Shown: positions 24,825 through 33,929, counted from the stretch's first letter. The stretch: DNA of 45,596 nucleotides from Muribaculaceae bacterium (GCA_009775355.1 VSPN01000017.1:1-45596), one strand, 5' to 3'. The notes: generated by a model from the sequence alone, not told the origin. Numbers and translations are program-made.

Positions 24825-26447
24825 ATGAAAAAGACTCTATTGCTGCTCATTGCCATTCTCTGCGCCGCGTCTTGTCTGGGAGCCGTAGACTCCGGATTCG
24901 AAAGGCTTGGTGAACTCAGCCGTCAGGGCCGGTTCGGACTGCTTCTTGAAGAGGCGGCCCGGATGAAGCGCGAGAAAGGAAAAAAGATGACGCTGCCGGA
25001 GGAGCTGAGACTTGGCCGGTATTATACTACCGGACTTCTCGGATGCCGCAGATACAAGGAATGTCTCGACGAACTGAACGCAATGATCGAGTTGCCCAAG
25101 CCCGACAGTCTGCGGTATTACGATCTAAACGCATATCTCGGCATGAACGACATCTTCTGCGCTACAGGCAACGCCGTGTATGCCCGCACAGCCCTTCGCA
25201 AGGCAGAGGAGACGCTTGAGGTGATCGAGACAGGATGCGGCCGGGAGACGTTTGAGAAGAGCTACGGGCGTCTGCATATGGCCATGGCTGTACTTGCCCA
25301 GAGCGAAGAAGACATGACGGAAGCGATGAGGCAGTGGCGGCTGTCGGAAAGAGCAAGGTCGGTCTCGCCGGCGTTCAGGATAGCGTGGCTGGGTCTCGGC
25401 GGGACTCTGTGGCAAGACAGCGGATATGATGACAAGGCCCGCGAATACTTCATCAAGGCACTCGATGTGCCACACTTCAATCCGAACAAGACCGCGATAC
25501 TTCTCCGACTCATGGCAATCGACATAAACCGCGGCGACCATCAGGCCGCACTTGACAGAATGAGTGAATATGAGGATGCGGCGGCCTACGCCGACAATCC
25601 GGAGATACGCGCCATGCTGCTCCATGCCGAGGGCGACGCGCTTCACGGACTCGGCCGATGGCGTGAGGCGTCGGAGAGGTTGCGCGAGGCGATCATGCTC
25701 GAGGATTCCGTGGCGAGAGCCGACAGCCGGCTGATAGACTCCATGATGTCGGAAATGATCTCGCTCGAAGACTACAGTGCCTTGAAGAAAAGAGTCGAGT
25801 CTGCCGAGTCGAGAGTTCACAGGATCGTGATCATATCGCTTGTGTGCGTGATTGTGCTGCTTGTGGCCATAAGCATTATACTTGTCATGAAGATCCGGGC
25901 GTCGCGCAGTTCGAGAAGCATGGAGATGAGAATGCGGCTTTCCGAGCAGGAGAAGGAGACTGTGGCCGGAGAACTGTCGGAAAGTAAGAAGGAACTGTGC
26001 AATGTCTCGCTGGCGGCAGCGCAGACCGAGTCGATGCTGATCACCATCCGCTCGGAGGTTCGCAGAGACTCCTCATCGGCCGAGGAGAGGCTGCGGTCGA
26101 TCGAGTCGGTGCTGAGGGAATCGGCCGGGATCGCGCAGTTGCAGGAAAACTTCAGGACCCAGTTCGACGAGACGAACCAGGCCCTGTATACCAGGCTTTC
26201 CCTGCGGCATCCAGATCTGACCAAGACGGAGATGAACATGGCGGCCTACGTGCTGCTCAATCTCAATTCTAAAGATATCGCCCGCATGACGAGCCGCAGT
26301 GTGCGCACCGTCGACAACATCAAGTATAACCTGCGCAGGAAGCTCGCCGTCACCGAGCCGACCGCCGTCTACCTTCGCCGCCTGATGTCGGAATCCGCCG
26401 ACGGTCCCGACGGCCCCGACGGCCCGGGACGCGGTGGACGCGATTAA
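24825..26447 (+). CDS. Membrane-anchored TPR/HTH regulator B
   Basis: I chose the ATG at 24825 (540 residues), which gives a standard signal peptide MKKTLLLLIAILCAASCLGA; the in-frame ATG at 24804 would add seven residues in front. A TPR-like helical region (about 20-320) contains PKPDSLRYYDL, shared with regulator A. A transmembrane helix lies at 332-356, a coiled coil at about 365-430, and the HTH at 463-507 (LTKTEMNMAAYVLLNLNSKDIARMTSRSVRTVDNIKYNLRRKL). Regulator A ends shortly after its HTH at YLRDLAAES. Regulator B continues past YLRRLMSES with a low-complexity ADGPDGPDGPGRGGRD tail whose final codons and stop lie inside the 20-bp palindrome. It probably senses an envelope signal and controls the divergent secreted protein B. 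Confidence 0.88.
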   Translation: MKKTLLLLIAILCAASCLGAVDSGFERLGELSRQGRFGLLLEEAARMKREKGKKMTLPEELRLGRYYTTGLLGCRRYKECLDELNAMIELPKPDSLRYYDLNAYLGMNDIFCATGNAVYARTALRKAEETLEVIETGCGRETFEKSYGRLHMAMAVLAQSEEDMTEAMRQWRLSERARSVSPAFRIAWLGLGGTLWQDSGYDDKAREYFIKALDVPHFNPNKTAILLRLMAIDINRGDHQAALDRMSEYEDAAAYADNPEIRAMLLHAEGDALHGLGRWREASERLREAIMLEDSVARADSRLIDSMMSEMISLEDYSALKKRVESAESRVHRIVIISLVCVIVLLVAISIILVMKIRASRSSRSMEMRMRLSEQEKETVAGELSESKKELCNVSLAAAQTESMLITIRSEVRRDSSSAEERLRSIESVLRESAGIAQLQENFRTQFDETNQALYTRLSLRHPDLTKTEMNMAAYVLLNLNSKDIARMTSRSVRTVDNIKYNLRRKLAVTEPTAVYLRRLMSESADGPDGPDGPGRGGRD

Positions 26448-26455
26448 TCGCGTCC
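26436..26455. repeat. 20-bp palindrome forming the 3' end of two convergent reading frames
   Basis: Exact GGACGCGATTAATCGCGTCC. Read on either strand in this frame it encodes Arg-Asp-stop. It supplies the TAA of regulator B (26445-26447) and the terminal TAA of the minus-strand pseudogene (complement of 26444-26446). Confidence 0.9.
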
Positions 26456-27067
26456 GGACAGGGTGATGTCTTCGATGAGCCAGTTGCCTTCCGAATAGTC
26501 GAATGATTTTACTCCCGCCGCCGACATCGGGGGAAACGACAGGAGGAATCCCGCGGTTTCTGAATATTCGGGTCTGATATTGTCGTATGTCACAAATGTT
26601 TTCTGCGGTGTCTCGGTTATGCCCAGAAAGTCATTGAGGGGGTAAGTCTTGCCTGTGGCCCGGTCTTTCAGAACCGTCTTCTATTTATTGATACTGATCT
26701 TCTGGCCGCTGGAACTTGCCGGAGTGTAAGAGAAATACAGTTATGTATTCGTGCCGTTGTCGATGACTGCGTCAAGTCGCAGGGTTCCCTCCTTGTTCTT
26801 CTTGTTCACGAAGAATCCGGTCACCGAGCTGTCGGGCATCACCGGGACTCTGCCGATCTCTATGTCGTAGAGACCCAGATTGTCGAGCCGCACTTCTTTG
26901 ACATTTTCAGGCAACGGCCCGAACACGAGCTTGACTGGCATTCTGAGATCTGTCATCTCTTTTTCAAAGACATAACGCGCCGGCTCTTTAGGGAAACCAT
27001 CCGAATAAATCAGCGGATACCGCCTGCCGGTCGCCTGGTCCACAAGAGCGGTGTTGTGATATGGGTA
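26444..27067 (-). pseudogene. Degraded exported-protein gene with two internal stops
   Basis: A single minus-strand frame is open from about 27067 to 26444 except for TAA (complement of 26741-26743) and TAG (complement of 26681-26683). The translation holds two related units: one with LVDQATGRRYPLIY...VKLVFGPLPENVKEVRLD, the other with LKDRATGKTYPLNDF...LLSFPPMSAAGVKSFDYSEG. The shared D.ATG..YPL and hydrophobic-P-P motifs show an internal duplication. There is no ATG at the 5' side; only a GTG at 27043 could start the first unit. The last codons before the final stop (SGRD) come from the palindromic repeat. It lies just downstream of the exported SH3-like gene and may once have been part of its operon. 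I do not recognise the family. Confidence 0.75.
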
Positions 27068-27099
27068 TTATTTTTTGTGGGATGGGGTCTAAGAGGTCA

Positions 27100-27756
27100 T
27101 TATTCCCAGCCGTCGGTGTCGAATCCTCCTAACGCGCCACCGGGAGTATAGCATTTGCCGCTTTCGAATATGCCGGCTCTGCTGGCGATATCCTCATACA
27201 CCACTATCGGCGTCTCGAGTCTTTCCCCTTTGTCGGCGTCATATCCGACCTGTTCGGTCAGCAGGATATATCCGTGGTGTATCTCGCCGATGTAGTAGTT
27301 CTCATTCGTATACATACGGCCGTTGTTGTAGGCCGTTGTCACGCTGTTGAGTGCCTTCACGCCGTTGCCATGTTTCCAGAACACCCAGCCGGAAGTGGTC
27401 TCGCCACCCTGTACGGTCTCGATGTTGAGCAGCAAGCACTCGCTCTGAGCAGAGGCCATGACCTCGGGAGCCTCAAGCGGATACTGCGCCTCGTTGATCG
27501 CAAGAGTGTCTACGTACCCCTCCTTGCCGGTAGCGATGTTGCGGACTTTTACGAAAGGAGTCTTTGCGTTGTCATCATATTCGACGATCTCTCCGTAGAG
27601 GAGCTTGTCTCCGCTTTTGGTCTTTCCGGAAACGTCAGTGTAGATTATAGCGCCATCATAGCCGATGTTGCCGTAAACCGGTTTTGCATCTGCCGTGCAT
27701 GCCTGCGTGAAAATGCCGGCAGCTACTGCCGCTGCCGCGATAAGTGATTTCATCAT
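27100..27756 (-). CDS. Small exported SH3-like protein, possibly a lipoprotein
   Basis: This 218-residue protein has a signal peptide whose hydrophobic part ends at GIFTQAC (Cys20), so it may be a lipoprotein although the lipobox is not ideal. Residues about 25-90 resemble a bacterial SH3 domain: GAIIYTDVSGKTKSGDKLLYGEIVEYDD...FVKVRNIATGKEGYVDT. The remainder (about 95-218) has aromatic-rich strands and no known motif. The role is unknown; SH3 domains of this kind often bind peptidoglycan or peptides in the envelope. The gene precedes the pseudogene by about 30 bp on the same strand and has a TATCTTTG box about 100 bp upstream. Confidence 0.8.
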   Translation of the reverse strand: MMKSLIAAAAVAAGIFTQACTADAKPVYGNIGYDGAIIYTDVSGKTKSGDKLLYGEIVEYDDNAKTPFVKVRNIATGKEGYVDTLAINEAQYPLEAPEVMASAQSECLLLNIETVQGGETTSGWVFWKHGNGVKALNSVTTAYNNGRMYTNENYYIGEIHHGYILLTEQVGYDADKGERLETPIVVYEDIASRAGIFESGKCYTPGGALGGFDTDGWE

Positions 27757-27853
27757 AGCTGGTGAATCATTATAAGTGAATAATTTGAAAAGTGAAAAAG
27801 CGTTGTCTGCAAGTCTGTTGTCCGTTTATGACGAGGGCATGCTGTCGGAGATG

Positions 27854-27861
27854 CAAAGATA
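27854..27861 (-). promoter_or_regulatory. -7 promoter element of the SH3-like gene
   Basis: The minus strand reads TATCTTTG, an exact TAnnTTTG box, about 97 nt upstream of the start at 27756. The position 20 nt further upstream holds TTAG rather than TTTG. Confidence 0.6.
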
Positions 27862-28010
27862 ACGAATTTTTCGGATTTTTCCTAAGACATGATTTTTTTG
27901 CAGCCTGGTGTCACAGACGGGAAGGTCGCGGCGTTACGTGGGTGTGGACAGGCACTGCAGGCCTGGATGCAAAGCGGCCGGCGCAAGCGGCTAAAGACAA
28001 CCTAAACCAT

Positions 28011-30296
28011 ATGAACGCCACTATGAACCTGAAAACCATAGCCGTCACGGCTCTCATACTGATCTCATACCTATATTCAATAGCTGCGGAACCGGAGGCC
28101 ACAGAGGCCGCCGGTTCCACACAGACCGTTCAGGACGCCCTCGATGCCGACACTGTCGGCATGGCCGGATACACCGAACTCGACGACTTCGTAATCGTGC
28201 AGCAGAAGAAACTCGTGCAGAGCGACGGCGCCAAACTCACATATAACGTAATCGAAGACCCCGAGGCCGGCAGCTCCAACATACTCGACATACTCCGCAA
28301 GGTGCCCGGAGTGTCGGTCGACGCCGAAGACAACGTAAAGGTCAATGGCCAGTCGAGCTTCAAGATACTCATGAACGGCCGCGAGGACCCGATGCTCAAA
28401 GGTGACATAAAGACCGTGCTCAAGTCTCTGCCCGCCGCGTCGATCAGAAAGATAGAGGTGATCTCCGAACCCGGCGCGAAATATGAAGCCGAAGGCACAG
28501 GCGGAATCCTCAACATCGTGACCGACAGGACGCAGAACCTCTCGGGATTCATGACGCAGTTTTCGGGATGGGTCAACGCATATCAGGCCGGAGGCTACGT
28601 CAACGCACGCACCAAGGCCGGAAAGGTGATGCTCGACGCCACCGTCAGCTACAACAACGGCAACGTGTGGCCCCGCTCACGCACGCAGACCACCGAGACC
28701 GAAGACCTGACAGGCGGTCCCAACCACCTGCAGCGCAGCGACTCCAGATCAAAAGGTGGCTGGGACTACACAGGTGTCGGCCTCAACATGTCGTGGGAAC
28801 CCGACACACTGAACCTCTTCACACTGTCGGCCAATTATTCCAACAACAACTGGAACAATACCGGCGTGGAGCATCGTGCCATGTACGGCAACGACATGAC
28901 CACACTCTGGAGTCTGCTGCGCAATACCGATATCACGGGACGCTACAACGGTGTCGGGTTGTCGGCCTCATACCAGCATGCGTTCGGCCGCCAGGACCAT
29001 ACGCTCGTCGCATCTTACGAATTTGACAGTTCGCGGCAGCACCAGAACACAGTCTATACCGTCAGCGACGCCGACGGCGTGTCGGGCGAGACTCCCTTCT
29101 CGGCCAACCGCACCACCGGCAACTTCGGCACCCACATATTCCAGATCGACTACTCCAACCAGCTCGACAGCCGCCATCTGATCGAGGCCGGTGCCAAGGC
29201 CAACATGAATCCGAACGACTCCGACCGTCTCCCCTGGTTCGGCACAGACGCCTCCGACGCCGTCATGGCCGAGGAACTGCGGGTGGACGTGAGCCAGTTC
29301 AAGGATATCTACGCACTCTACTCCTCATGGACCGGATCGCTCGGCAAGTGGGGTCTCAAGGCCGGTCTGCGCTACGAGCACACACGTATGGGCCTGAAAT
29401 ACAGAATCGGCGACTACCCCGACTTCACCACCCGCCTGAACGACATAGTGCCCAACGCCGCCGTCAGCTACAACTTCACCGGGGCGTCAAGCCTGCGCAT
29501 GGCATACCAGACGCGCATATCGCGTCCCCAGCTCTGGAACCTCAATCCATGTGTCGACGTGCTGACCCCCGGCAAGGTATCATACGGAAATCCGCGTCTC
29601 AAGAGCGAGAAGAGCCACGGAGTCTCCCTGACCTATTCGAACTACGGGGGGAAGTTCTCGGGAAGCGCGAAAGTCAGCTACCTTTATGTCGATAACATGA
29701 TCAACGACGTTATCTTCATGAAAGACGACATACTCAACTCCACATATGCCAACATAGGAAAGTCCCACTCCTTCATGACCGACCTCAACGGAGACTGGAA
29801 CGTTACCGACAACCTGCGCTGGTCGCTCTATCTCTCGGCAAGCTACAACTACATGTTTGCCGAAAACGAGATGATCACAGCCAAGAACTGCGGGTGGCAG
29901 TACTATGTCAACACCAACGTCAACTACACGCTCCCCTGCAGGGTTCGCCTCAGCTGCTACGGCGGGTTCTACACCCCCTGGATGGATCTGCAGAGCAAGG
30001 GCGACGACAACGGCTACTACTACGGCCTCGGCGCAAGCCGGTCGTTCCTCAAGGATGACGCACTGACGCTGCAGCTCAGTCTCGGCAACATACTGCCGGC
30101 TCGCCGCACCAACGGCTACACCCAGAGCGACGAGAGCGTGAGATATACAAACCGCGGCACCTACAGCCAGTGGAATGTAGGACTGAGCGTTTCGTTCAGA
30201 TTCGGAGGCCTCAAGGCCGGAGTCAGGAAGACAGCCGCCAATATAGAGAAAGAGTCTTCAGGCTCGCAGACAGGAGGCCAGGGAGGTGGCAAATGA
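28011..30296 (+). CDS. TonB-dependent outer-membrane receptor
   Basis: The ATG at 28011 gives 761 residues with a signal peptide (LKTIAVTALILISYLYSIAA); the frame is open further upstream but that part is not protein-like. Residues about 55-165 form a plug domain (LTYNVIEDPEAGSSNILDIL, VPGVSVDAEDNVKVNG, ILMNGREDP, IEVISEPGAKYEAEGTGGILNIVT). The rest is an outer-membrane beta barrel with alternating aromatic strands, ending in a C-terminal VGLSVSFRFGG-type strand followed by a short soluble tail. There is no N-terminal carboxypeptidase-like domain and no SusD gene beside it, so it is not a typical polysaccharide-utilisation receptor. It is followed by a sigma-factor operon; the ligand is unknown. 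Confidence 0.9.
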   Translation: MNATMNLKTIAVTALILISYLYSIAAEPEATEAAGSTQTVQDALDADTVGMAGYTELDDFVIVQQKKLVQSDGAKLTYNVIEDPEAGSSNILDILRKVPGVSVDAEDNVKVNGQSSFKILMNGREDPMLKGDIKTVLKSLPAASIRKIEVISEPGAKYEAEGTGGILNIVTDRTQNLSGFMTQFSGWVNAYQAGGYVNARTKAGKVMLDATVSYNNGNVWPRSRTQTTETEDLTGGPNHLQRSDSRSKGGWDYTGVGLNMSWEPDTLNLFTLSANYSNNNWNNTGVEHRAMYGNDMTTLWSLLRNTDITGRYNGVGLSASYQHAFGRQDHTLVASYEFDSSRQHQNTVYTVSDADGVSGETPFSANRTTGNFGTHIFQIDYSNQLDSRHLIEAGAKANMNPNDSDRLPWFGTDASDAVMAEELRVDVSQFKDIYALYSSWTGSLGKWGLKAGLRYEHTRMGLKYRIGDYPDFTTRLNDIVPNAAVSYNFTGASSLRMAYQTRISRPQLWNLNPCVDVLTPGKVSYGNPRLKSEKSHGVSLTYSNYGGKFSGSAKVSYLYVDNMINDVIFMKDDILNSTYANIGKSHSFMTDLNGDWNVTDNLRWSLYLSASYNYMFAENEMITAKNCGWQYYVNTNVNYTLPCRVRLSCYGGFYTPWMDLQSKGDDNGYYYGLGASRSFLKDDALTLQLSLGNILPARRTNGYTQSDESVRYTNRGTYSQWNVGLSVSFRFGGLKAGVRKTAANIEKESSGSQTGGQGGGK

Positions 30297-30345
30297 CCGG
30301 TCGGCCCTGCCGACAGACCGGACTGCATAGAGAAGAGAGCGTAAG

Positions 30346-30843
30346 ATGATGACAGAACAGGAATTCCGACAACGCGTGCTGCCACTTCAGCACCTCATGT
30401 ACGGAGTCGCGCTGAAGACGGGCCTGCCGCCCGACGATGCCGCCGACGCCGTGCAGGAGACGCAGGTGAGGCTCTGGCGGCGGCGCGACCGGATTCCTGA
30501 CGATGACACCGAACTGAAACTCTACTGCATGGCCGCCCTCCGCAACGAATGCATATCGGCCTTCCGACGCCGGAAGCCGTCGGTGGCACTCGAAGAGGCC
30601 GAGCAGCTTAAGACTCCCGAAGAGGAATCGTCGGCCGAATACAGAGACACGCGGCGGCGCATCGAGACACTGATCGACTCGCTGCCCGGCAGTCAGGGAA
30701 AAGTGATAAGAATGAGTTCCTTCGGAGGACTCGACAATGCCGAGATCGCCCGTGCGACAGGCAATACGGAAAACAATGTGCGGCAGCTTCTGTCGCGGGG
30801 GCGGCGTCGCCTGCGTGAACTGCTTGCATCAACATCAGGATAA
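30346..30843 (+). CDS. ECF-type RNA polymerase sigma factor
   Basis: This 165-residue protein has the sigma-70 region 2 (about residues 10-75: LMYGVALKTGLPPDDAADAVQETQVRLWRRRD) and region 4 HTH (about 105-160: IDSLPGSQGKVIRMSSFGGLDNAEIARATGNTENNVRQLLSRGRRRLRELL). Length is typical of extracytoplasmic-function sigma factors. Next to a TonB receptor and an anti-sigma-like membrane protein it probably directs an envelope-responsive regulon, possibly including this operon. It begins 49 bp after the receptor gene and ends 12 bp before the next gene. Confidence 0.93.
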   Translation: MMTEQEFRQRVLPLQHLMYGVALKTGLPPDDAADAVQETQVRLWRRRDRIPDDDTELKLYCMAALRNECISAFRRRKPSVALEEAEQLKTPEEESSAEYRDTRRRIETLIDSLPGSQGKVIRMSSFGGLDNAEIARATGNTENNVRQLLSRGRRRLRELLASTSG

Positions 30844-30855
30844 ATCTTTCCTCAC

Positions 30856-31650
30856 ATGAATGAATATAAAGAAATAAGAGAGATAATCGACCGCTGGTAT
30901 GGAGGCGGAACCACACCCGGCGAGGAACGCCGCCTTGTGGAGTTCTTCTCCTCCGCCACCGGTCTGCCCGACGATCTTGAGGCCGAACGCGTGCTGTTCG
31001 GCGCGATAGGCCGGGTCACTGACGACATGCCACCCATGCCCGAAGAATATTCGGATCGTGTGGTGTCGGCAGTCGAGGCCGAGATGGCAAAAGAGCGGGC
31101 GGTAGCCCCGGCCCGCCACGTGTGGCGCCGCCGGTTGATACGCGTCTGCGGTGCGGCCGCATGCCTTCTTGCCGGAATACTCGCGGTCAGGACACTCACA
31201 GAGCCAGGACAGGACGTCACATCATCTGGCCCGGCACTCGCCGTAAATGAAAAGAGTGTGGCCGCAAACTCCGAAACTGTGGAAAAGCCGGAGAGCGCAG
31301 TTGCCGTCTGCCCCCCTGCGGCGCAGGAGGCGATCGCCTCAGCCGCTCCTGTTCCGCAAGAAAGGAAACACCGCTCAGGCGCGAAGCGCGCCGCAGTCCG
31401 CCGTCACGCAGCCCCACAGGTTGACTCGTCTTCGGATTACGCCGATGACGACTCCGGGATATACCTCTCAGAAGCCGAAGAGGCGCGTCTGCTTGCCGGA
31501 AACTACCACGTGGTCAGCGACGAGCGCGAGGCAGAGGCGATAATGGGTTCTGTCTTCGCGCGGCTCGAAGGCAACTTGGCCGAGGAGGCCTATCGCGTCA
31601 GCGACATTAACGCACAGTATGAAATGGAAATAACTAAACTTTATAACTGA
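30856..31650 (+). CDS. Anti-sigma-like single-pass membrane protein
   Basis: This 264-residue protein has an N-terminal cytoplasmic segment (about 1-85) with the charged, helical character of Bacteroidetes anti-sigma factors (EIIDRWYGGGTTPGEERRLVEFF). A transmembrane helix follows (about 92-110: RVCGAAACLLAGILAVRTL). Then comes a long low-complexity Ala/Pro/Glu periplasmic linker and an acidic C-terminal part. No zinc-binding motif is seen. Its position directly after an ECF sigma gene is the main argument for an anti-sigma role. The C-terminal segment (YHVVSDEREAEAIMGSVFARLEGNLAEEAYRV) has no family I recognise. Confidence 0.75.
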   Translation: MNEYKEIREIIDRWYGGGTTPGEERRLVEFFSSATGLPDDLEAERVLFGAIGRVTDDMPPMPEEYSDRVVSAVEAEMAKERAVAPARHVWRRRLIRVCGAAACLLAGILAVRTLTEPGQDVTSSGPALAVNEKSVAANSETVEKPESAVAVCPPAAQEAIASAAPVPQERKHRSGAKRAAVRRHAAPQVDSSSDYADDDSGIYLSEAEEARLLAGNYHVVSDEREAEAIMGSVFARLEGNLAEEAYRVSDINAQYEMEITKLYN

Positions 31651-31654
31651 ACAG

Positions 31655-32410
31655 ATGTCAAACCGGATAAAGATCAGCCATATGATACCAGTAAACTATA
31701 TCGCCCGTCTGCGGCCCGCAGTCGTTTCTCTCGCCCTGACGGCTCTCATGCTCATGCCCGGCACAGCTCTGGCCGAGGAAGTGTTCGCACAGCTCGCCGA
31801 GATGAACCATGTGGAATGCACATACGTCTCAGGGCGTTTCGCCCACAACAAGCAGCGGTGGCGCAGCAATTCAGGCCAGCACGCCATGGATCTCAGCAGG
31901 GGCTTCTCGTCGCTCTATTCCTATCAGTGCTATTCCGAAGAGGCCGTGAACAAGGCCCGCGCCATACTTAAGGACTACCTTAAGAAAAACAAGGATGTGG
32001 AGGTCGTGATGAAGACCACACAGGGACACCAGGAATATGTGGTCTACGAGAAGTTCATGGGTGATGACAAGATCACCCAGATGATCATCTGGAACAGCGA
32101 CGCCCCCAACGTATGCGAGATCGTCGTGATCGACTGGATCAAGGGGCTCGAACGCGGATCATCGTCATATTCCGACAGCGACGTGCCGGCCACGCCCGGC
32201 TCGCAGACACTGATGTCGCTCAACAGTCTCGGCGAACTCGGAAAACTCGGCGAACTCGGAGACCTCGAACAGCTCTGCGACACTCTCGGATATACCCTCG
32301 GAGAGTCTATCACCGAAGCCCTGAGCGGCCTCGGAGATATCGACTGGGAGGCTGCCGCCCGCGAAATGGCAGGAAGAATGACAGCAAAAGAGAACGCATA
32401 TGAAGACTGA
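31655..32410 (+). CDS. Exported protein of unknown function (DUF6108-like)
   Basis: This 251-residue protein has an N-terminal hydrophobic signal (VVSLALTALMLMPGTALA, about residues 23-40) after a charged start; an alternative start is Met10. The mature part begins EEVFAQLAEMNHVECTYVSGRFAHNK and contains a conserved-looking YSEEAVNKARAILKDYLKKNKDVEVVMKT segment. Later come a Ser/Asp stretch and a Leu/Gly/Glu repeat (LGELGKLGELGDLEQL). It tentatively resembles a small Bacteroidales family that sits behind sigma/anti-sigma pairs. The role is unknown. It starts 4 bp after the previous stop and overlaps the phosphatase gene by 11 bp. Confidence 0.75.
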   Translation: MSNRIKISHMIPVNYIARLRPAVVSLALTALMLMPGTALAEEVFAQLAEMNHVECTYVSGRFAHNKQRWRSNSGQHAMDLSRGFSSLYSYQCYSEEAVNKARAILKDYLKKNKDVEVVMKTTQGHQEYVVYEKFMGDDKITQMIIWNSDAPNVCEIVVIDWIKGLERGSSSYSDSDVPATPGSQTLMSLNSLGELGKLGELGDLEQLCDTLGYTLGESITEALSGLGDIDWEAAAREMAGRMTAKENAYED

Positions 32411-32960
32411 AAATAACCGACGACCTTCAGAGCGCGCGCGTGACGTTGTGGCCGAGGCCGTGCGCAGGGCCGCAGCCGAAGAGCGCGCTCCGAGAATCCT
32501 GTTCGTGTGTCTGGGCAACATCTGCCGCAGTCCGGCGGCGCAGGGGATAACCGAAAGTCTCGCTTCCGCACGCGGAATCGCCGTGGAATGCGATTCGGCG
32601 GGATTCTACGGCGGTCACGCCGGCGACATGCCCGACAGGCGCATGCGCGAGGCGGCAGCCTCAAGAGGATACAGGCTCGACCACCGGTCGCGCGTGATCC
32701 GGCCTTACGATCTCGACGACTTCGACATCGTGGCCGGTATGGACGACAGCAACATGGATGGACTCAGGCGTCTTGCCGACACTGTGGAGCGCGATAACCG
32801 GATTGTCAGAATGACCGGTTTCGCAGTGCGCCATCCGCAATACGACTCGGTGCCCGATCCATACTACGAGGGAGTGGCCGGTTTTCATCTTGTGCTCGAC
32901 CTGCTCGAAGATGCCTGCGGCACGCTTCTTGATGAAATCGAAAGAGCGAATGAAAGATAA
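32400..32960 (+). CDS. Low-molecular-weight protein tyrosine phosphatase
   Basis: This 186-residue enzyme hydrolyses phosphotyrosine, in bacteria often on BY-kinases or capsule-export proteins. The P-loop CLGNICRS (Cys37 to Ser44) holds the nucleophile Cys37 and Arg43, and the general-acid Asp153 is in DPYYEG. The core is normal, but about 30 charged residues precede it (MKTENNRRPSERARDVVAEA...), which is unusual because most members begin directly at the first strand. The 11-bp overlap with the previous gene supports this start, since no closer ATG precedes the core. Its place in a sigma-factor operon links it to envelope signalling. Confidence 0.93.
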   Translation: MKTENNRRPSERARDVVAEAVRRAAAEERAPRILFVCLGNICRSPAAQGITESLASARGIAVECDSAGFYGGHAGDMPDRRMREAAASRGYRLDHRSRVIRPYDLDDFDIVAGMDDSNMDGLRRLADTVERDNRIVRMTGFAVRHPQYDSVPDPYYEGVAGFHLVLDLLEDACGTLLDEIERANER

Positions 32961-32971
32961 AACATAGTGCC

Positions 32972-33802
32972 ATGAACAGAAAGATACTTTGCATAGCCCT
33001 TATGGCGGCGGTTTTCATGCCGTGCGGATGCGCCGCCCGCAAGAAGGAGTCGGGCAGACATAAGGAGAAGACAACAGTGACGCGCACCCTGCGAAGCGGA
33101 AACGGCAAACGCACGATCCATGTCTCGCGATCGCTCTCGAAGATCGCCAACTACACGTCGGCCGATATCGTATACAAGATCGGCTCACCGTCGGTCACCG
33201 TGACCGGACCCGAGTCGCTGCTCGACCAGATGTATTTCGTTACATCGGGCAACAGTCTGACCGTCAAGGTAAAATCAGACAAGTCCGGATGGGACACAGT
33301 GTCGGGCGCGGGAGTGAAGATCGAGGTGACAGGCACATTTGTCGGGTCATTCCTCTGCTACGGATCGGGCGACATCAAGGCCGATCGCGTCGAGGCCCCC
33401 AACGTGTCGATGCAGATGTTCGGCTCGGGCGACATAACAGTCGGCACAGTAGAATGCACCACGCTCCAGATGACCTGCACCGGGAGCGGCGACATATCGG
33501 TCGGAGAGGCCATGTCGACATCGCAGCGCTACATGCTCCAGGGCTCGGGCGACATGTCAGTCCGCAAGCTCTCCGCATCGACCGTCGAGACCCTGCTTCA
33601 GGGCTCGGGCGACATATCGCTCCGAGGAATAGAGGCCGTATCGCTCAAGGCGATCTGCCAGGGCTCGGGCGACATAACTGTGCAGGGAGAGGTGACTACA
33701 GCGACGCTGACAATGCAGGGCAGCGGCGACATACACGCCCGCGGACTCAAGTCGGTAAAGACCACGAAGATCGAACAGGGCACAGGCGATATCGACGGCT
33801 GA
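32972..33802 (+). CDS. GSGD-repeat beta-helix lipoprotein (DUF2807, GIN domain)
   Basis: This 276-residue protein has a signal peptide ending in MPCGC (Cys18 or Cys20), consistent with a lipoprotein. The mature domain has the DUF2807 pattern, with GSGDI/GSGDM repeats about every 18-22 residues and at least seven copies (FGSGDITV, TGSGDISV, QGSGDMSV, QGSGDISL, QGSGDITV, QGSGDIHA and others). This forms a right-handed beta-helix. Such 'head GIN' domains are common in Bacteroidetes exported proteins and their function is not known. It follows the phosphatase gene by 11 bp and is likely in the same operon. Confidence 0.88.
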   Translation: MNRKILCIALMAAVFMPCGCAARKKESGRHKEKTTVTRTLRSGNGKRTIHVSRSLSKIANYTSADIVYKIGSPSVTVTGPESLLDQMYFVTSGNSLTVKVKSDKSGWDTVSGAGVKIEVTGTFVGSFLCYGSGDIKADRVEAPNVSMQMFGSGDITVGTVECTTLQMTCTGSGDISVGEAMSTSQRYMLQGSGDMSVRKLSASTVETLLQGSGDISLRGIEAVSLKAICQGSGDITVQGEVTTATLTMQGSGDIHARGLKSVKTTKIEQGTGDIDG

Positions 33803-33929
33803 CGGCCGGCAGCATGCAACGGGTGGCGTGTGGAAGCAAACCTTTTGCCGCCGGCTGTGTCTAACCTATGAACAGCAGGAGCGGGGCGGGTCTGTGACAC
33901 GCTTCATCCTGTGAAATAAAAACAGAATC

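Noticed and set aside
26681..26743. Stop-codon readthrough or recoding in the pseudogene
   Set aside because: Two different stops (TAA and TAG), no UGA, and no ATG start make simple decay the better explanation.
27792..28010. Upstream extension of the TonB receptor frame
   Set aside because: The added residues are Cys- and Arg-rich and precede a good signal peptide starting at 28011.
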